A stretch of 64,000 nt of DNA. Source: Streptococcus panodentis. GTDB taxonomy: Bacteria > Bacillota > Bacilli > Lactobacillales > Streptococcaceae. The position numbers were made by a program, and so were the translations under genes. Of this stretch, positions 46,385-56,053 are shown piece after piece (the first letter of the stretch is position 1; each line of letters starts with the position of its first letter). The stretch covers positions 49,682 to 113,681 of the forward strand of contig NZ_QFAY01000001.1 in NCBI RefSeq assembly GCF_017884005.1, in the 5' to 3' direction. The notes under the pieces were generated by a model. That model did no database searches and was not told the origin of the DNA. It saw only the letters and a program-made list of their open reading frames with translations.

Positions 46385-47451
46385 AAAAGCTTTATTCATT
46401 TTTAGCCGGGATTGCAGCGATTATCCTGCTTTTGTGGGGAGCCAGTTCTCAGCTTGAGCGCCAAACCCAAAGCAAGGGCGGTGACAAGCTGGTAATTTAC
46501 AACTGGGGCGATTACATTGATCCGGATCTGCTGACCAAGTTCAGTGAGGAAACGGGCGTGCAGGTCCAGTATGATACCTTTGACTCCAATGAAGCCATGT
46601 ATACCAAAATCAAGCAGGGCGGAACGACCTATGATATTGCCATTCCCAGCGAATACATGATCGCCAAGATGATGCAGGAGAATCTGGTCGAGAAGCTGGA
46701 CCACAGTCAGATTGAAGGGCTGGAAAATATCGGATCTGACTTTCTGGATCAGCCTTTTGATCCCGGCAACCAGTATTCCATCCCTTATTTCTGGGGAACG
46801 CTGGGCATTGTCTACAATGAAAAAATGCTGGACAGTGTGCCAGAGCACTGGAATGACCTCTGGCGGCCGGAGTACAAAAACTCCATTATGATGATTGACG
46901 GAGCACGGGAGGTCATGGGCATCGGCCTGAACTCGGACGGCAACAGTCTCAATTCCAAAGATGCAGCCCAGCTGCAGGCAGCAGTGGATAAGCTCTATCA
47001 GCTGACGCCCAATATCAAGGCCATCGTTGCTGATGAAATGAAAGGCTATATGGTGCAGAACAACGCAGCTATCGGTGTGACTTTCTCCGGAGAAGCCCGC
47101 CAAATGCTGGAAGCCAATGAGGACCTGCGCTATGTGGTGCCGACCGAAGCAAGCAATCTTTGGTTTGACAACATTGTCATCCCTAAAACGGTCAAGAACA
47201 AAAAAGCAGCTTATCAGTTTATTAACTTCATGCTGCGGCCGGAAAATGCTTATAAAAATGCCCTTTATGTAGGCTACTCTACCCCAAATCTGCCTGCTAA
47301 GGCCATGCTGCCAAAGGAAATCCAGGAAGACGAGGCATTTTATCCAAGCGCAGAAACCATGAAGCACTTGGAAGTCTATGAGCAGCTCGGTCCCAAATGG
47401 CTGGGGATTTACAATGACCTCTACCTGCAGGTCAAGATGTACCGCAAATAA
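46381..47451 (+). CDS. potD: Polyamine-binding protein
   Basis: 356 residues. N-terminal hydrophobic segment (about 5-20) with no lipobox Cys, as in pneumococcal PotD, so it is held by an uncleaved or signal-peptide anchor rather than a lipid. Ligand-site sequences VIYNWGDYIDP, PSEYMI and SNLWFDN fit spermidine binders. Last gene of potABCD. Confidence 0.95.
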   Translation: MKKLYSFLAGIAAIILLLWGASSQLERQTQSKGGDKLVIYNWGDYIDPDLLTKFSEETGVQVQYDTFDSNEAMYTKIKQGGTTYDIAIPSEYMIAKMMQENLVEKLDHSQIEGLENIGSDFLDQPFDPGNQYSIPYFWGTLGIVYNEKMLDSVPEHWNDLWRPEYKNSIMMIDGAREVMGIGLNSDGNSLNSKDAAQLQAAVDKLYQLTPNIKAIVADEMKGYMVQNNAAIGVTFSGEARQMLEANEDLRYVVPTEASNLWFDNIVIPKTVKNKKAAYQFINFMLRPENAYKNALYVGYSTPNLPAKAMLPKEIQEDEAFYPSAETMKHLEVYEQLGPKWLGIYNDLYLQVKMYRK

Positions 47452-47460
47452 AAACAGAGA

Positions 47461-47534
47461 GTGAGACAGACTCCCATGATGGCTGCGTCCTCACCCACAG
47501 AGGGATGGATCTTTTGGAAGACACCGTATAAAAA
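47461..47534 (+). repeat. Intergenic repeat B, single copy
   Basis: GTGAGACAGACTCCCATGAT, GGCTGCGTCCTCACCCACAG and CTTTTGGAAGACACCGTATA. It begins 10 bases after the potD stop. The rest of the 403-base gap (47535-47815) has a CAGCCTAACCCTGGGCTG hairpin and GC-rich inverted pairs but no gene. Confidence 0.8.
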
Positions 47535-47814
47535 TCGGTAAGGCGGAGTCTTCGATTTTGTCAGCAAGTCTTCTTTTCTAGTTGCTGACCTGAAACAGCC
47601 TAACCCTGGGCTGTTTCACTCCCAATCACCGCATCTTGCAATCAAACGTTAGAAAGTCACGAAGTTGGGTACTGTTGTCCCACCCTCTGTATAAAATATG
47701 AACCGTCTGCTCTGCCGGCGGCCGTCTTGACCCGCTTTCGGGTTTGCAGGCTTGAGCTGTTGGCGCTAACGAAGGTTGCTTTTGCTTTTCGCAGAGCAGC
47801 CTTATCAAAGGAAG

Positions 47815-47857
47815 AAGAAAAAAGATCCCGCTTCAACATGTGAAGCGAGATTTTTTA
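47815..47857 (-). terminator. Terminator of the Ser/Thr/Ala-rich membrane protein
   Basis: Minus strand CGCTTCA/TGAAGCG with A and T runs on both sides; probably bidirectional. Confidence 0.8.
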
Positions 47858-48280
47858 ATTTGATGACTCAGTCTGGGTCTCGCCGGCAGTATCCGTTGCC
47901 TGGCTGGAAGCAGTGGTCTCGTCGGCCGTTGCAGTATCTGCAGCTGCAGAGCTGGATGCGCTGGTATCAGCTGTTGCGGTCTCGCTGGAAGCAGCAGTGT
48001 CTGTGGTAGCTGCAGTATCTGCAGCGGATGATTCTTTTTCTATTTCCTTGATGATGGTTGTTGTTGAGGCTGAGCTGCTGGTGTCTGTTTTAGACTTTTC
48101 GCTGTTATTGCCCAGCAGGTTCATAATAGTAATGCTAGCGATGATGATGGACAGCAGACTGGCAATAGTGGCAATGGTTTTCTGCAGGGCTGAAAAGCCG
48201 GTTTTGATGTGCTGTTTGGTTGGTTTTCTGGGAGACTTGGATTTGGTATGTTGCTTATCTCTGCGGGAATAATTTTCCAT
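47855..48280 (-). CDS. Small membrane protein with Ala/Ser/Thr-rich tail (DUF6556-like)
   Basis: 141 residues from ATG 48280 (AAAAGGAG upstream); an earlier ATG at 48304 would lie before the ribosome site. Basic N terminus (ENYSRRDKQHTKSKSPRKP), one membrane span (about 34-57), then about 80 residues rich in Ala, Ser, Thr, Asp. The tail should be outside the cell. The conserved N-terminal half resembles a streptococcal family I recall as DUF6556; function unknown. Confidence 0.7.
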   Translation of the reverse strand: MENYSRRDKQHTKSKSPRKPTKQHIKTGFSALQKTIATIASLLSIIIASITIMNLLGNNSEKSKTDTSSSASTTTIIKEIEKESSAADTAATTDTAASSETATADTSASSSAAADTATADETTASSQATDTAGETQTESSN

Positions 48281-48384
48281 GTTAAAAAATAAACTCCTTT
48301 TCAAAGTTTTGTTTCTTCATCTCATTATACGTTTTTTATGTTAAAAAGTCCTGAAAAAAATGAATTTTTTTGATGAAAACGCAC

Positions 48385-48424
48385 ACAAGAAAAAGAAGCA
48401 GTCCGGCTAAAAACCAGACTGCCC
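48385..48424 (-). terminator. Terminator of ppdK
   Basis: Minus strand GCAGTCTGG/CCGGACTGC followed by TTCTTTTTCTT. Confidence 0.8.
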
Positions 48425-48500
48425 AGTCGAGGAGGAAACGAAATCACCATAATCCTCTTTGCTGCCTCAAAGCCACTTCTATCTAGTGTGCGGGTCTAGG

Positions 48501-51122
48501 TTACTGCCTTTCTTGCTGAATGTTGGCCTGAGCCGCCGCCAGTCTGGCTGCCGGCACTCGGTAAGGAGAGCAGGAGACATAGGTCACGCCGATTTCTTGG
48601 AAGAAAGGTATAGAAGCAGGGTCGCCGCCTACTTCACCGCAGACACCGATAGGAAGCTGCGGTTTCAGCTGCCGTGCCTTGCTGACAGCGATTTTCATCA
48701 GCTGTCCAACTCCGGTTTGATCCAGACTTTGGAATGGGTCAAAGGTCAGAATGTCCCTGTCTTTGTAGGCTCCGATGAATTTTCCGATGTCATCTCTGGA
48801 AAAGCCGTAGGTCATCTGGGTCAGATCATTGGTGCCAAAGCTAAAGAAATCCGCCTCCTGAGCCAGCTGGTCAGCAATCAGACAGGCCCGCGGCAGCTCA
48901 ATCATGGTGCCAATCTCATAAGGCAGCGGCTGAATCCGCGCCTGTCGGAAGAGCTTGTCTATATGCTGCACGAGGAAGTGCTTGACCGCCTCTAGCTCCC
49001 TTTTTTCGGCAATGAGGGGAATCATAATCTCGGGCTTGACAGTCAGCCCTTCCTGAGACAGCCTGATGGCACTCTTGAAAATAGCTTCCGCCTGCATCTT
49101 GTAAATGTCCGGCTGGGTGATGCCCAAACGGCAGCCGCGATGGCCCAGCATAGGATTGGTTTCCTGCAGCTGCTCGATTTTCCGGGCTAATGTTTCCGGA
49201 GGCTTGCGCAGTTTGGCAGCCAGCTGCTCGATTTCCAGCGGATCTTTTGGAAGAAATTCGTGCATAGGTGGATCGAGAAGGCGGACAATCATAGGCTTGT
49301 CGCCGATGGTTTGAAACATCTGATAGAAATCATCTTCCTGAAAGGCCAGCAGTTTTTTCAGAGCTGCTCTGGTTTCCAATTCATTGTCAGCCAGAATGAG
49401 GCGGCGCATTTCAAGGATGCGCTCCTGACCGAAAAACATGTGCTCTGTCCGAGCCAGTCCAATCCCTTTCGCACCGAATCGGACTGCCGTTTTCAAATCC
49501 TGAATGGTCTCAGCATTGGCACGGACTTTGAGTGCAGCCACTTCATCGGCCCAGGAGAGCAGGAGCTGCAGTTCCTGATTGTTTTCCACCAGCACTGTAG
49601 GGATTTCGCCCAGATAAATGCGGCCGGAACTGCCATCCACCGAGATAAGAGCTCCTTCGGTCAGGACAACATTGCCGCAGACCAGCGTTTTATTTTCTTC
49701 CTGAATGGTCAGCTCGCCGCAGCCGGCCACGCAGCAGGTTCCCATACCTCTGGCGACTACAGCTGCATGGGATGTCATACCGCCGTGGCTGGTCACAATC
49801 GCCTGACTGACGACCATGCCCTCGATATCTTCAGGCGAGGTTTCCTGACGGACCAAAATCACCTTTTTGCCCAAGGAATGGCATTCTTTCGCTCGTTCAG
49901 CTGTAAAGACAATCTCACCGGTGGCCGCTCCGGGGCTGGCTGGCAGACCTTGAGCCAAAAGGGCGGCCTGACCGAGCGCTTCTTCCTCAAAGACCGGATG
50001 AATGAGCTGGTTGATAGTAGCAGGAGCGACCCGCAGGAGCGCTTCTTGCTGACTGATTAGCTCTTCCTCGACCAGATCCAGAGCGATTTTCAGGCTGGCC
50101 TTGGCTGTACGTTTGCCATTTCTGGTCTGCAGAATATAGAGCTTGCCTTTTTCAATGGTAAATTCGATGTCCTGCATATCCTTGTAGTGCTTTTCCAGAA
50201 TAGCAGCATACTTGAGGAAGTCTTCATAGGCATCGGGCAGGCTCTTCTGCAGGGCAGCGATAGGTTCAGGCGTCCGGATGCCGGCCACGACATCCTCTCC
50301 TTGAGCATTGAGCAGAAATTCACCAAAGAGCCGGTTCTCGCCGGTAGCAGGATTTCTGGTAAAGACGACACCTGTGCCGCTTTCTTGGTCGCTGTTGCCA
50401 AAGACCATAGCCTGCACATTGACAGCTGTTCCCAGATCATGCGGAATGTCATTGAGATTGCGGTAGACCTCGGCCCGCGGATTGTTCCAAGACTTAAATA
50501 CCGCCTTAATCGCAGCATAGAGCTGTTCTTTGGAGCTCTGCGGGAAGCTTTGGTAATGCTCGCGGTAAAGCTGCTTGTACTGGTCAATCAGCGCCTGATG
50601 CTCTTCCAAGCTAAACTCCTGAACCTTTTTTTTGGAATTTTTTTCAAAGAAAGCTAAAAGCTCATCAAACTGCTCCTTAGGAATGCCGTAAACCACATCG
50701 GCGAACATCTGCAGCAGGCGGCGGTAGCAGTTGTAGGCAAAGTCAGGGCTGGTCTGCTCGGCCAGTGTCTGCACGCGCAGGTCATTGAGACCCAGATTGA
50801 GAATGGTGTCCATCATGCCGGGCATGGAAAATTTAGCACCGCTGCGGACAGAGACCAAGAGCAGCGAGGACTCATTGCCGGAAAAGAATTTGCCGCTTTT
50901 CTTTTCCAAATCAGCAACCGCTTTCAAAACTTCTTCTTTTAAATCTGATTCAAAAAATGAAGGGGCTGCTAAATACTGCATACAGCTCTGCGTTGTAATG
51001 GTAAATCCCGGAGGAACAGGCAGGCCCAGATTGGTCATTTCTGCCAGATTGGCTCCTTTTCCGCCAAGCATTGCTTTGTCATCTGCGTGTCCTTCTTCAA
51101 AGGAATAAATCCATTTCGTCAT
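48501..51122 (-). CDS. ppdK: Pyruvate, phosphate dikinase
   Basis: 873 residues from ATG 51122 (TTGGAGG before it). N-terminal ATP-grasp domain (GGKGANLAEM), the phosphohistidine domain GGMTSHAAVVARG with His452 and the regulatory Thr450, and the C-terminal PEP/pyruvate barrel with GHRGCRLG and GTNDLTQ. Interconverts pyruvate + ATP + Pi and PEP + AMP + PPi, giving a route to PEP where no PEP carboxykinase exists. Divergent from its regulators CcpN and PDRP. Confidence 0.96.
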   Translation of the reverse strand: MTKWIYSFEEGHADDKAMLGGKGANLAEMTNLGLPVPPGFTITTQSCMQYLAAPSFFESDLKEEVLKAVADLEKKSGKFFSGNESSLLLVSVRSGAKFSMPGMMDTILNLGLNDLRVQTLAEQTSPDFAYNCYRRLLQMFADVVYGIPKEQFDELLAFFEKNSKKKVQEFSLEEHQALIDQYKQLYREHYQSFPQSSKEQLYAAIKAVFKSWNNPRAEVYRNLNDIPHDLGTAVNVQAMVFGNSDQESGTGVVFTRNPATGENRLFGEFLLNAQGEDVVAGIRTPEPIAALQKSLPDAYEDFLKYAAILEKHYKDMQDIEFTIEKGKLYILQTRNGKRTAKASLKIALDLVEEELISQQEALLRVAPATINQLIHPVFEEEALGQAALLAQGLPASPGAATGEIVFTAERAKECHSLGKKVILVRQETSPEDIEGMVVSQAIVTSHGGMTSHAAVVARGMGTCCVAGCGELTIQEENKTLVCGNVVLTEGALISVDGSSGRIYLGEIPTVLVENNQELQLLLSWADEVAALKVRANAETIQDLKTAVRFGAKGIGLARTEHMFFGQERILEMRRLILADNELETRAALKKLLAFQEDDFYQMFQTIGDKPMIVRLLDPPMHEFLPKDPLEIEQLAAKLRKPPETLARKIEQLQETNPMLGHRGCRLGITQPDIYKMQAEAIFKSAIRLSQEGLTVKPEIMIPLIAEKRELEAVKHFLVQHIDKLFRQARIQPLPYEIGTMIELPRACLIADQLAQEADFFSFGTNDLTQMTYGFSRDDIGKFIGAYKDRDILTFDPFQSLDQTGVGQLMKIAVSKARQLKPQLPIGVCGEVGGDPASIPFFQEIGVTYVSCSPYRVPAARLAAAQANIQQERQ

Positions 51123-51146
51123 ACTTGCCTCCAATTTTATTAAATA

Positions 51147-51200
51147 TGTGTCATATTAAAAGACAATTACATTGTAATATACATCACATATGTTTGTCAA
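51147..51200 (-). promoter_or_regulatory. ppdK promoter with two CcpN-like operators
   Basis: Minus strand -35 TTGACA (51195-51200), 18 bases, -10 TACAAT (51171-51176). The plus strand carries TGTGTCATATT (51147-51157), a full match to the CcpN consensus as I recall it (TRTGHYATAYW); the minus strand carries TGTGATGTATA (51178-51188), 10 of 11. They fall at about +12 and -19 of the expected start. Confidence 0.65.
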
Positions 51201-51222
51201 CAGAAAAAATCATCCTGTTTTA

Positions 51223-51250
51223 TTGACTTTTTTTCTTTTTTTGTTATAAT
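51223..51250 (+). promoter_or_regulatory. ccpN operon promoter
   Basis: TTGACT (51223-51228), 16 bases, TATAAT (51245-51250) with TG extension. Confidence 0.75.
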
Positions 51251-51386
51251 GTGTTACAAAATGATGATTATTTAAGGGTTGAAGACGGATAAATGAGCTC
51301 TTATTTCCTCTTTTCGCTGAAACGTTCAGGAAGATAGAAGGAGGGGACAGCTTGCAGACTTTATGAGAAAAAGGAGGATTCCTTAT

Positions 51387-52016
51387 TTGAAACTAAGCAA
51401 ACGACAGAAGAAAGTGGTCGAAATCGTCAAGGAGCACCAGCCGCTGAGCGGTGAAAAGATTTCTGAACTGCTGGATGTATCCAGGGCGACTCTGCGGTCG
51501 GACCTGTCCTTTCTGACTCTGGTAGGAATTTTAAAGGCCACCCCTAAGGTTGGCTATACCTATTCGGGCTCGGATTTGGAAACTCTCTTCTTTTTTGATA
51601 CTTTTCGGGCAAATGTTGCCGACATCATGACCTCACCGGTCTTGGTTTCCCACGATTCCTTTATTCAGGACGCCATTATTACCTTGTTTATGTATGATGC
51701 GGATGTGCTCTATGTCATTGATGAAGAGCAGCTCCTGCTGGGCATCTTATCGCGCAAGGATCTGCTGCGGGCTTCGCTCAATACCAACATTGACAGCACA
51801 CCGGTCGCCGTCTGCATGACGCGGATGCCCCATATCAAAACCTGCCACAAGGATATGAATATTCTGGAGGCGGCAGCTCTCCTGCAGGATTTTGCCATTG
51901 ACTCGCTTCCTATAGTAGATGAGGAAGAGGAGCGCAGCATCTTGGGAACCGTTACCAAATCTGCTTTATTAGATTATATTATCCAGCAGGCCAGAAAGGC
52001 TGAAGTAAATAGATAA
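51387..52016 (+). CDS. ccpN: CcpN-type repressor of gluconeogenesis (HTH + CBS pair)
   Basis: 209 residues from TTG 51387, nine bases after AAGGAGG; the ATG at 51363 lies before that site. DeoR-like HTH (about 8-60, RQKKVVEIVKEH, SRATLRSDLSFL) and two CBS domains (about 75-200) with GILSRKDLLRAS, closely like B. subtilis CcpN, which senses nucleotides and represses gapB and pckA. In B. subtilis ccpN also precedes the PDRP gene yqfL, the same order as here. Likely target: ppdK, and possibly fbp. Confidence 0.88.
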   Translation: MKLSKRQKKVVEIVKEHQPLSGEKISELLDVSRATLRSDLSFLTLVGILKATPKVGYTYSGSDLETLFFFDTFRANVADIMTSPVLVSHDSFIQDAIITLFMYDADVLYVIDEEQLLLGILSRKDLLRASLNTNIDSTPVAVCMTRMPHIKTCHKDMNILEAAALLQDFAIDSLPIVDEEEERSILGTVTKSALLDYIIQQARKAEVNR

Positions 52017-52027
52017 GAGGAACAGTT

Positions 52028-52840
52028 ATGAAAAAAGAGATTATTGTCTACAGTATTTCCGATTCTTTGGGCGGCACTTCCCAGAAGCTTCTGTCTGCCG
52101 TAACGGCCCAGTATCCCGATATCCTATTTAACAACAGCTATCGCTTCCCTTTTATCAATCAGGAAGAAGAGCTGCTGGATATTCTGCGCGATGCCATCAA
52201 GGATGATGCCTTGGTCATCAGCACGCTGGTAGACGGACGGCTGGCAGCAGCAGCCAGAGAGTTCAGTCAGGCGCACGGCCTGTCCTATCTGGATTTGATG
52301 CATCCTTTTTTTGAAATCATCAGGCAAAAGACCGGCACCAGTCCCATTGAAGTACCGGGGACCCTGCACCGTTTGGATACTGAGTATTTCAATAAAATTT
52401 CAGCTATTGAGTTTGCCGTCAAATACGATGACGGCAAGGCTCCTCAGGGCTTTTTGGACTCGGATCTGGTACTCTTGGGAGTATCGCGCACCTCCAAGAC
52501 ACCGCTCAGCATCTATCTGGCTAATAAGGGCTACAAGGTATCCAATCTGCCCCTGATTCCGCAGGTTCCCCTGCCGCAGGTTTTGGAGAAAGTGGAGAAA
52601 AAGCGGCTGATCGGCCTTTTGTGCGAGCCGGAGAAATTGGCCAAGATTCGCAGCAATCGGCTCAATTCCCTCGGTCTCACTCAGTCAAGCAGCTATACGG
52701 ATCTGGAGAAAATCTACGAAGAACTGGACTATTCCCGAGAGGTCTTTAAAAAATACCAGGCCCATGTCATCAATATTACGGATAAATCAATCGAAGAAAC
52801 AGCTTATTTGATCGAAGAGCATCTGAAGACTCTGCTGTAG
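52028..52840 (+). CDS. PPDK regulatory kinase/pyrophosphorylase (PDRP, DUF299)
   Basis: 270 residues. P-loop-like GVSRTSKTPLS (about 150-160) and the conserved IDYTVxx-equivalent C-terminal region of this family. PDRP uses ADP to phosphorylate the Thr next to the catalytic His of PPDK, switching it off, and reverses this with phosphate. Lies 11 bases after ccpN and opposite ppdK, its evident substrate. Confidence 0.92.
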   Translation: MKKEIIVYSISDSLGGTSQKLLSAVTAQYPDILFNNSYRFPFINQEEELLDILRDAIKDDALVISTLVDGRLAAAAREFSQAHGLSYLDLMHPFFEIIRQKTGTSPIEVPGTLHRLDTEYFNKISAIEFAVKYDDGKAPQGFLDSDLVLLGVSRTSKTPLSIYLANKGYKVSNLPLIPQVPLPQVLEKVEKKRLIGLLCEPEKLAKIRSNRLNSLGLTQSSSYTDLEKIYEELDYSREVFKKYQAHVINITDKSIEETAYLIEEHLKTLL

Positions 52841-52886
52841 ACCAATTCTGAATGGTCTTTGCCAGTAAATACGGTGAGGTAGTAGA

Positions 52887-54797
52887 ATGGATTTGCACAA
52901 GCGTATGTTATTGAAGGAATTTGATTCGCGGCAAAAGGTCATTACGGAGCTGATTAATCTGGAGGCAATCTTAAATCTGCCCAAGGGAACCGAGCTCTAT
53001 ATCAGCGACATTCATGGAGAGTTCGCAGCCTTTGACTATATCCTAAGGAGCTGCGCAGGCAATCTCAATGAAAAAATCAATGACTGTTTCGGGACGGAAT
53101 GGCCAGAAGCAGACAAAAATCGGCTGTCTGCTCTTGTTTCCTACCCTGAAGCGGTGCTGGGCGAGGAGTCCAAGAGCAAGGCTTGGTATCAGGAGGTCAT
53201 TCCCCAGCTGCTGACCCTTCTGGCCTTTGTCGCTGCCAAATACACCCGCTCCAAGGTCAGAAAGGCCCTACCGTCTCAGTATGTCTATATCATCGAGGAG
53301 CTGCTCTACAGCGACACCCAGCTGTCGGATAAGAAGGCCTATTTCGAGACGATTCTGGGCTATTTGATCGACCTGCGGGAGGCCCGGCCCTTCATCATCG
53401 GTCTGTCGCGGACGGTCCGCCAGCTGATTATTGACCACCTGCATGTGGTCGGTGATATTTTTGACAGAGGGGCTGCCAGCGATCGGGTCATGGACGAGCT
53501 GCTGGCCTTTCACTCCGTTGATGTGCAGTGGGGCAACCACGATATCATCTGGATGGGGGCTTTCTTTGGCTCCAGGGAATGCCTGCTCATCCTGCTGCGG
53601 ATTGCGGCCCGTTATGGCTATCTGTGGGATATTGAGAGAGCTTACGGCCTGAATCTGCGGCCGCTGACCAGCTTTGCGGACAAGACTTATACAGCCAATC
53701 CCAAGTTTAAGCCTATTTTGGGCAGCAGAAGCGGGGAATTTTCTGAGGAGCAGATCCTGCAGCTGGAAAAGGTCCACCAAGCTCTGGCAATCCTGCAGTT
53801 TAAGCTGGAAAGTCAGCTGATTGAGCGGCGGCCGGAATTTCAGATGCAGGACCATATCACGCTGGACAAGATTGACTTTTGGGAAGAAAGTGTCCAGATT
53901 GACGGCAAAAAGCATGCGCTGGTTAACGGCTGCTTTCAGACGGTCTGTCCGGACAATCCAAAGAAACTCAGCTCGGCTGAAGCAGAAGCCGTGGACAGCC
54001 TGCTGGAGTCTTTTCAGCATTCCATCAAGCTGGCCGAGCACATCGCCTTTCTCATGAACAAGGGGTCTATGTATAAGATTTACAATAACCATCTGCTTTT
54101 TCACGGCTGCATCCCCTTAGAAGCCTCAGGAGATTTTCAGCCTCTGCAGATCCATCAGGCCCAGTATGCCGGCAGGGAACTGCTGGATTTCTTTGAGTAT
54201 CATATCCGTCAGGCGGCCAAGGATCCATCTGTCGGTGATGATTTTTCGACAGATCTCATCTGGTACTGCTGGAATGGCAAGCTGTCTCCTCTCTTTGGCA
54301 AGGAAAAGATGACGACACTGGAGCGCTATTTTATCGATGACAGAGCAACTCACAAAGAAGAGGAGAATCCTTACTTTTCCTATCGAAAGTCTGAGAAAAT
54401 CTGCCGTTTGATCTTAGAGGAATTTGGCCTTTTTTCTGAGGAATCACGGATTGTCAATGGACACACACCAGTCAAGACGACCAAAGGGGAGTCTCCCATT
54501 CGCGGTCAGGGACTGCTTTTTGTCATTGACGGCGGCCTCTGTGAAGCCTATCAGAAAAAGACTGGGACAGCCGGCTATTCCCTGCTCAATAACTCTTACG
54601 GCTTTCAGCTGGTGACCCATCAGCCTTTTCAGGATGTGGCAAAAGCGGTAGAAAGTCCCTTTGCGCATACATCTCTGAAAAAGGTGATTGAACACGTGGA
54701 GCAGCGAACCTTGATCAAGTCCACTACCATTGGCCAGACGCTGCTGAGGCAGCAGCAGGAGCTTTTTGCGCTCCTGCATGAATATTATGATTACTGA
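52887..54797 (+). CDS. fbp: Fructose-1,6-bisphosphatase, class III
   Basis: 636 residues, the usual size. Metallophosphatase motifs ISDIHGEFAAFDY (about 33-45), GDIFDRGAASD and WGNHDIIWMGA, and a late NGHTPVK. Hydrolyses fructose-1,6-bisphosphate in gluconeogenesis. Follows ccpN and PDRP on the same strand, so the cluster supports growth on non-sugar carbon together with PPDK. Confidence 0.95.
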   Translation: MDLHKRMLLKEFDSRQKVITELINLEAILNLPKGTELYISDIHGEFAAFDYILRSCAGNLNEKINDCFGTEWPEADKNRLSALVSYPEAVLGEESKSKAWYQEVIPQLLTLLAFVAAKYTRSKVRKALPSQYVYIIEELLYSDTQLSDKKAYFETILGYLIDLREARPFIIGLSRTVRQLIIDHLHVVGDIFDRGAASDRVMDELLAFHSVDVQWGNHDIIWMGAFFGSRECLLILLRIAARYGYLWDIERAYGLNLRPLTSFADKTYTANPKFKPILGSRSGEFSEEQILQLEKVHQALAILQFKLESQLIERRPEFQMQDHITLDKIDFWEESVQIDGKKHALVNGCFQTVCPDNPKKLSSAEAEAVDSLLESFQHSIKLAEHIAFLMNKGSMYKIYNNHLLFHGCIPLEASGDFQPLQIHQAQYAGRELLDFFEYHIRQAAKDPSVGDDFSTDLIWYCWNGKLSPLFGKEKMTTLERYFIDDRATHKEEENPYFSYRKSEKICRLILEEFGLFSEESRIVNGHTPVKTTKGESPIRGQGLLFVIDGGLCEAYQKKTGTAGYSLLNNSYGFQLVTHQPFQDVAKAVESPFAHTSLKKVIEHVEQRTLIKSTTIGQTLLRQQQELFALLHEYYDY

Positions 54798-54851
54798 GCG
54801 TTAAGTTAGCGGCTTCCTGTCTGGGATACGACTTGAGGCCGTTTTCTTTTG

Positions 54852-54880
54852 TTGTTTTGGGGCCCTTTTCGTGTTACAAT
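54852..54880 (+). promoter_or_regulatory. Promoter of nifS-thiI
   Basis: TTGTTT (54852-54857), 17 bases, TG-extended TACAAT (54875-54880). Confidence 0.6.
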
Positions 54881-54907
54881 AGGAGTATTGAAAATAGAGG
54901 AACCATC

Positions 54908-56050
54908 ATGATTTATTTAGACAATTCAGCAACGACCAGACCCTATCCAGAAGCTTTGACCGCCTATACCGAAGTCGCTTCAAAGATTTGGGGCAATCCT
55001 TCCAGCCTCCACAGTCTGGGCAGTCAGGCGGCACGGATCTTAGAGGCTTCCCGCCGGCAAATCGCAGAGCTCTTAGGCAAATCTGCTCAGGAGATTTTTT
55101 TTACGTCCGGAGGGACCGAAGGAGATAATTGGGTCATTAAAGGCGTGGCTTTTGAAAAAGCCCCTTTTGGCCGCCATATCATCGTATCTAGCATCGAGCA
55201 TCCGGCTGTCAAGGAATCAGCCCTCTGGCTGAAAGGGCAGGGTTTTGAGGTGGATTTTGCTCCGGTTGACCAGAGCGGTTTTGTAGATGTGGACAGGCTG
55301 GCGGCTCTCATTCGGCCGGATACGACCCTGGTCTCTATCATGGCTGTCAATAATGAAATCGGCTCTATTCAGCCTATTCAGGCTATTTCAGAGCTCTTGG
55401 CTGATAAACCGGCCATTTCTTTTCATGTGGATGCGGTGCAGGCAGCGGCCAAGATTCCTAGAGCAGACTATCTGACGGAGCGGGTGGACTTTGCGACCTT
55501 TTCCAGCCACAAATTTCACGGTCTGCGGGGAGTAGGTTTTGTCTACATCAAGGCCGGCAAGAAAATCACTCCGCTTCTGACCGGCGGCGGTCAGGAGTCG
55601 GACAAGCGCTCTACGACAGAAAATCTGGCTGGGATTGCAGCGACGGCTAAAGCGCTGCGATTATCCATGGAAAATCAGGCGGCCTCTGCCAGCCGGACGG
55701 CCAAGATGAAGGCAGTCATTCTGGAAGAGTTGGCCGCCTATCCTGATGTAACGGTCTTTTCCGGCCGAGAGAATTTTGCGCCCCATATCCTGACCTTTGG
55801 TATCAGGGGAGTGCGGGGTGAGGTGGTCGTCCATGCCTTTGAGGACTACGAGATCTATATCTCGACCACCAGTGCCTGCTCCTCCAAGGCGGGCAAGCCA
55901 GCAGGCACTCTAATAGCTATGGGTATCGAAAAGTCTCTGGCTCAAACAGCTGTCCGGGTCAGCTTGGATGCGGACAATGATATGGGTCAGATGGAGCAGT
56001 TTTTGACAACCTTTAAAATCATTTACGAAAAAACCAGAAAAGTAAGGTAA
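54908..56050 (+). CDS. Cysteine desulfurase (NifS/IscS-type)
   Basis: 380 residues from ATG 54908 (AGAGGAACC before it); the earlier in-frame ATG at 54833 precedes the promoter. PLP Lys in FSSHKFHG (about 203) and catalytic Cys in STTSACSSKAG (about 325). Next to thiI, three bases apart, so it most likely supplies sulfur for 4-thiouridine in tRNA. Confidence 0.93.
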   Translation: MIYLDNSATTRPYPEALTAYTEVASKIWGNPSSLHSLGSQAARILEASRRQIAELLGKSAQEIFFTSGGTEGDNWVIKGVAFEKAPFGRHIIVSSIEHPAVKESALWLKGQGFEVDFAPVDQSGFVDVDRLAALIRPDTTLVSIMAVNNEIGSIQPIQAISELLADKPAISFHVDAVQAAAKIPRADYLTERVDFATFSSHKFHGLRGVGFVYIKAGKKITPLLTGGGQESDKRSTTENLAGIAATAKALRLSMENQAASASRTAKMKAVILEELAAYPDVTVFSGRENFAPHILTFGIRGVRGEVVVHAFEDYEIYISTTSACSSKAGKPAGTLIAMGIEKSLAQTAVRVSLDADNDMGQMEQFLTTFKIIYEKTRKVR

Positions 56051-56053
56051 AGA

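Noticed and set aside
46381-46450. Lipobox in PotD
   Set aside because: There is no Cys in the N-terminal region; anchoring must be by the hydrophobic segment.
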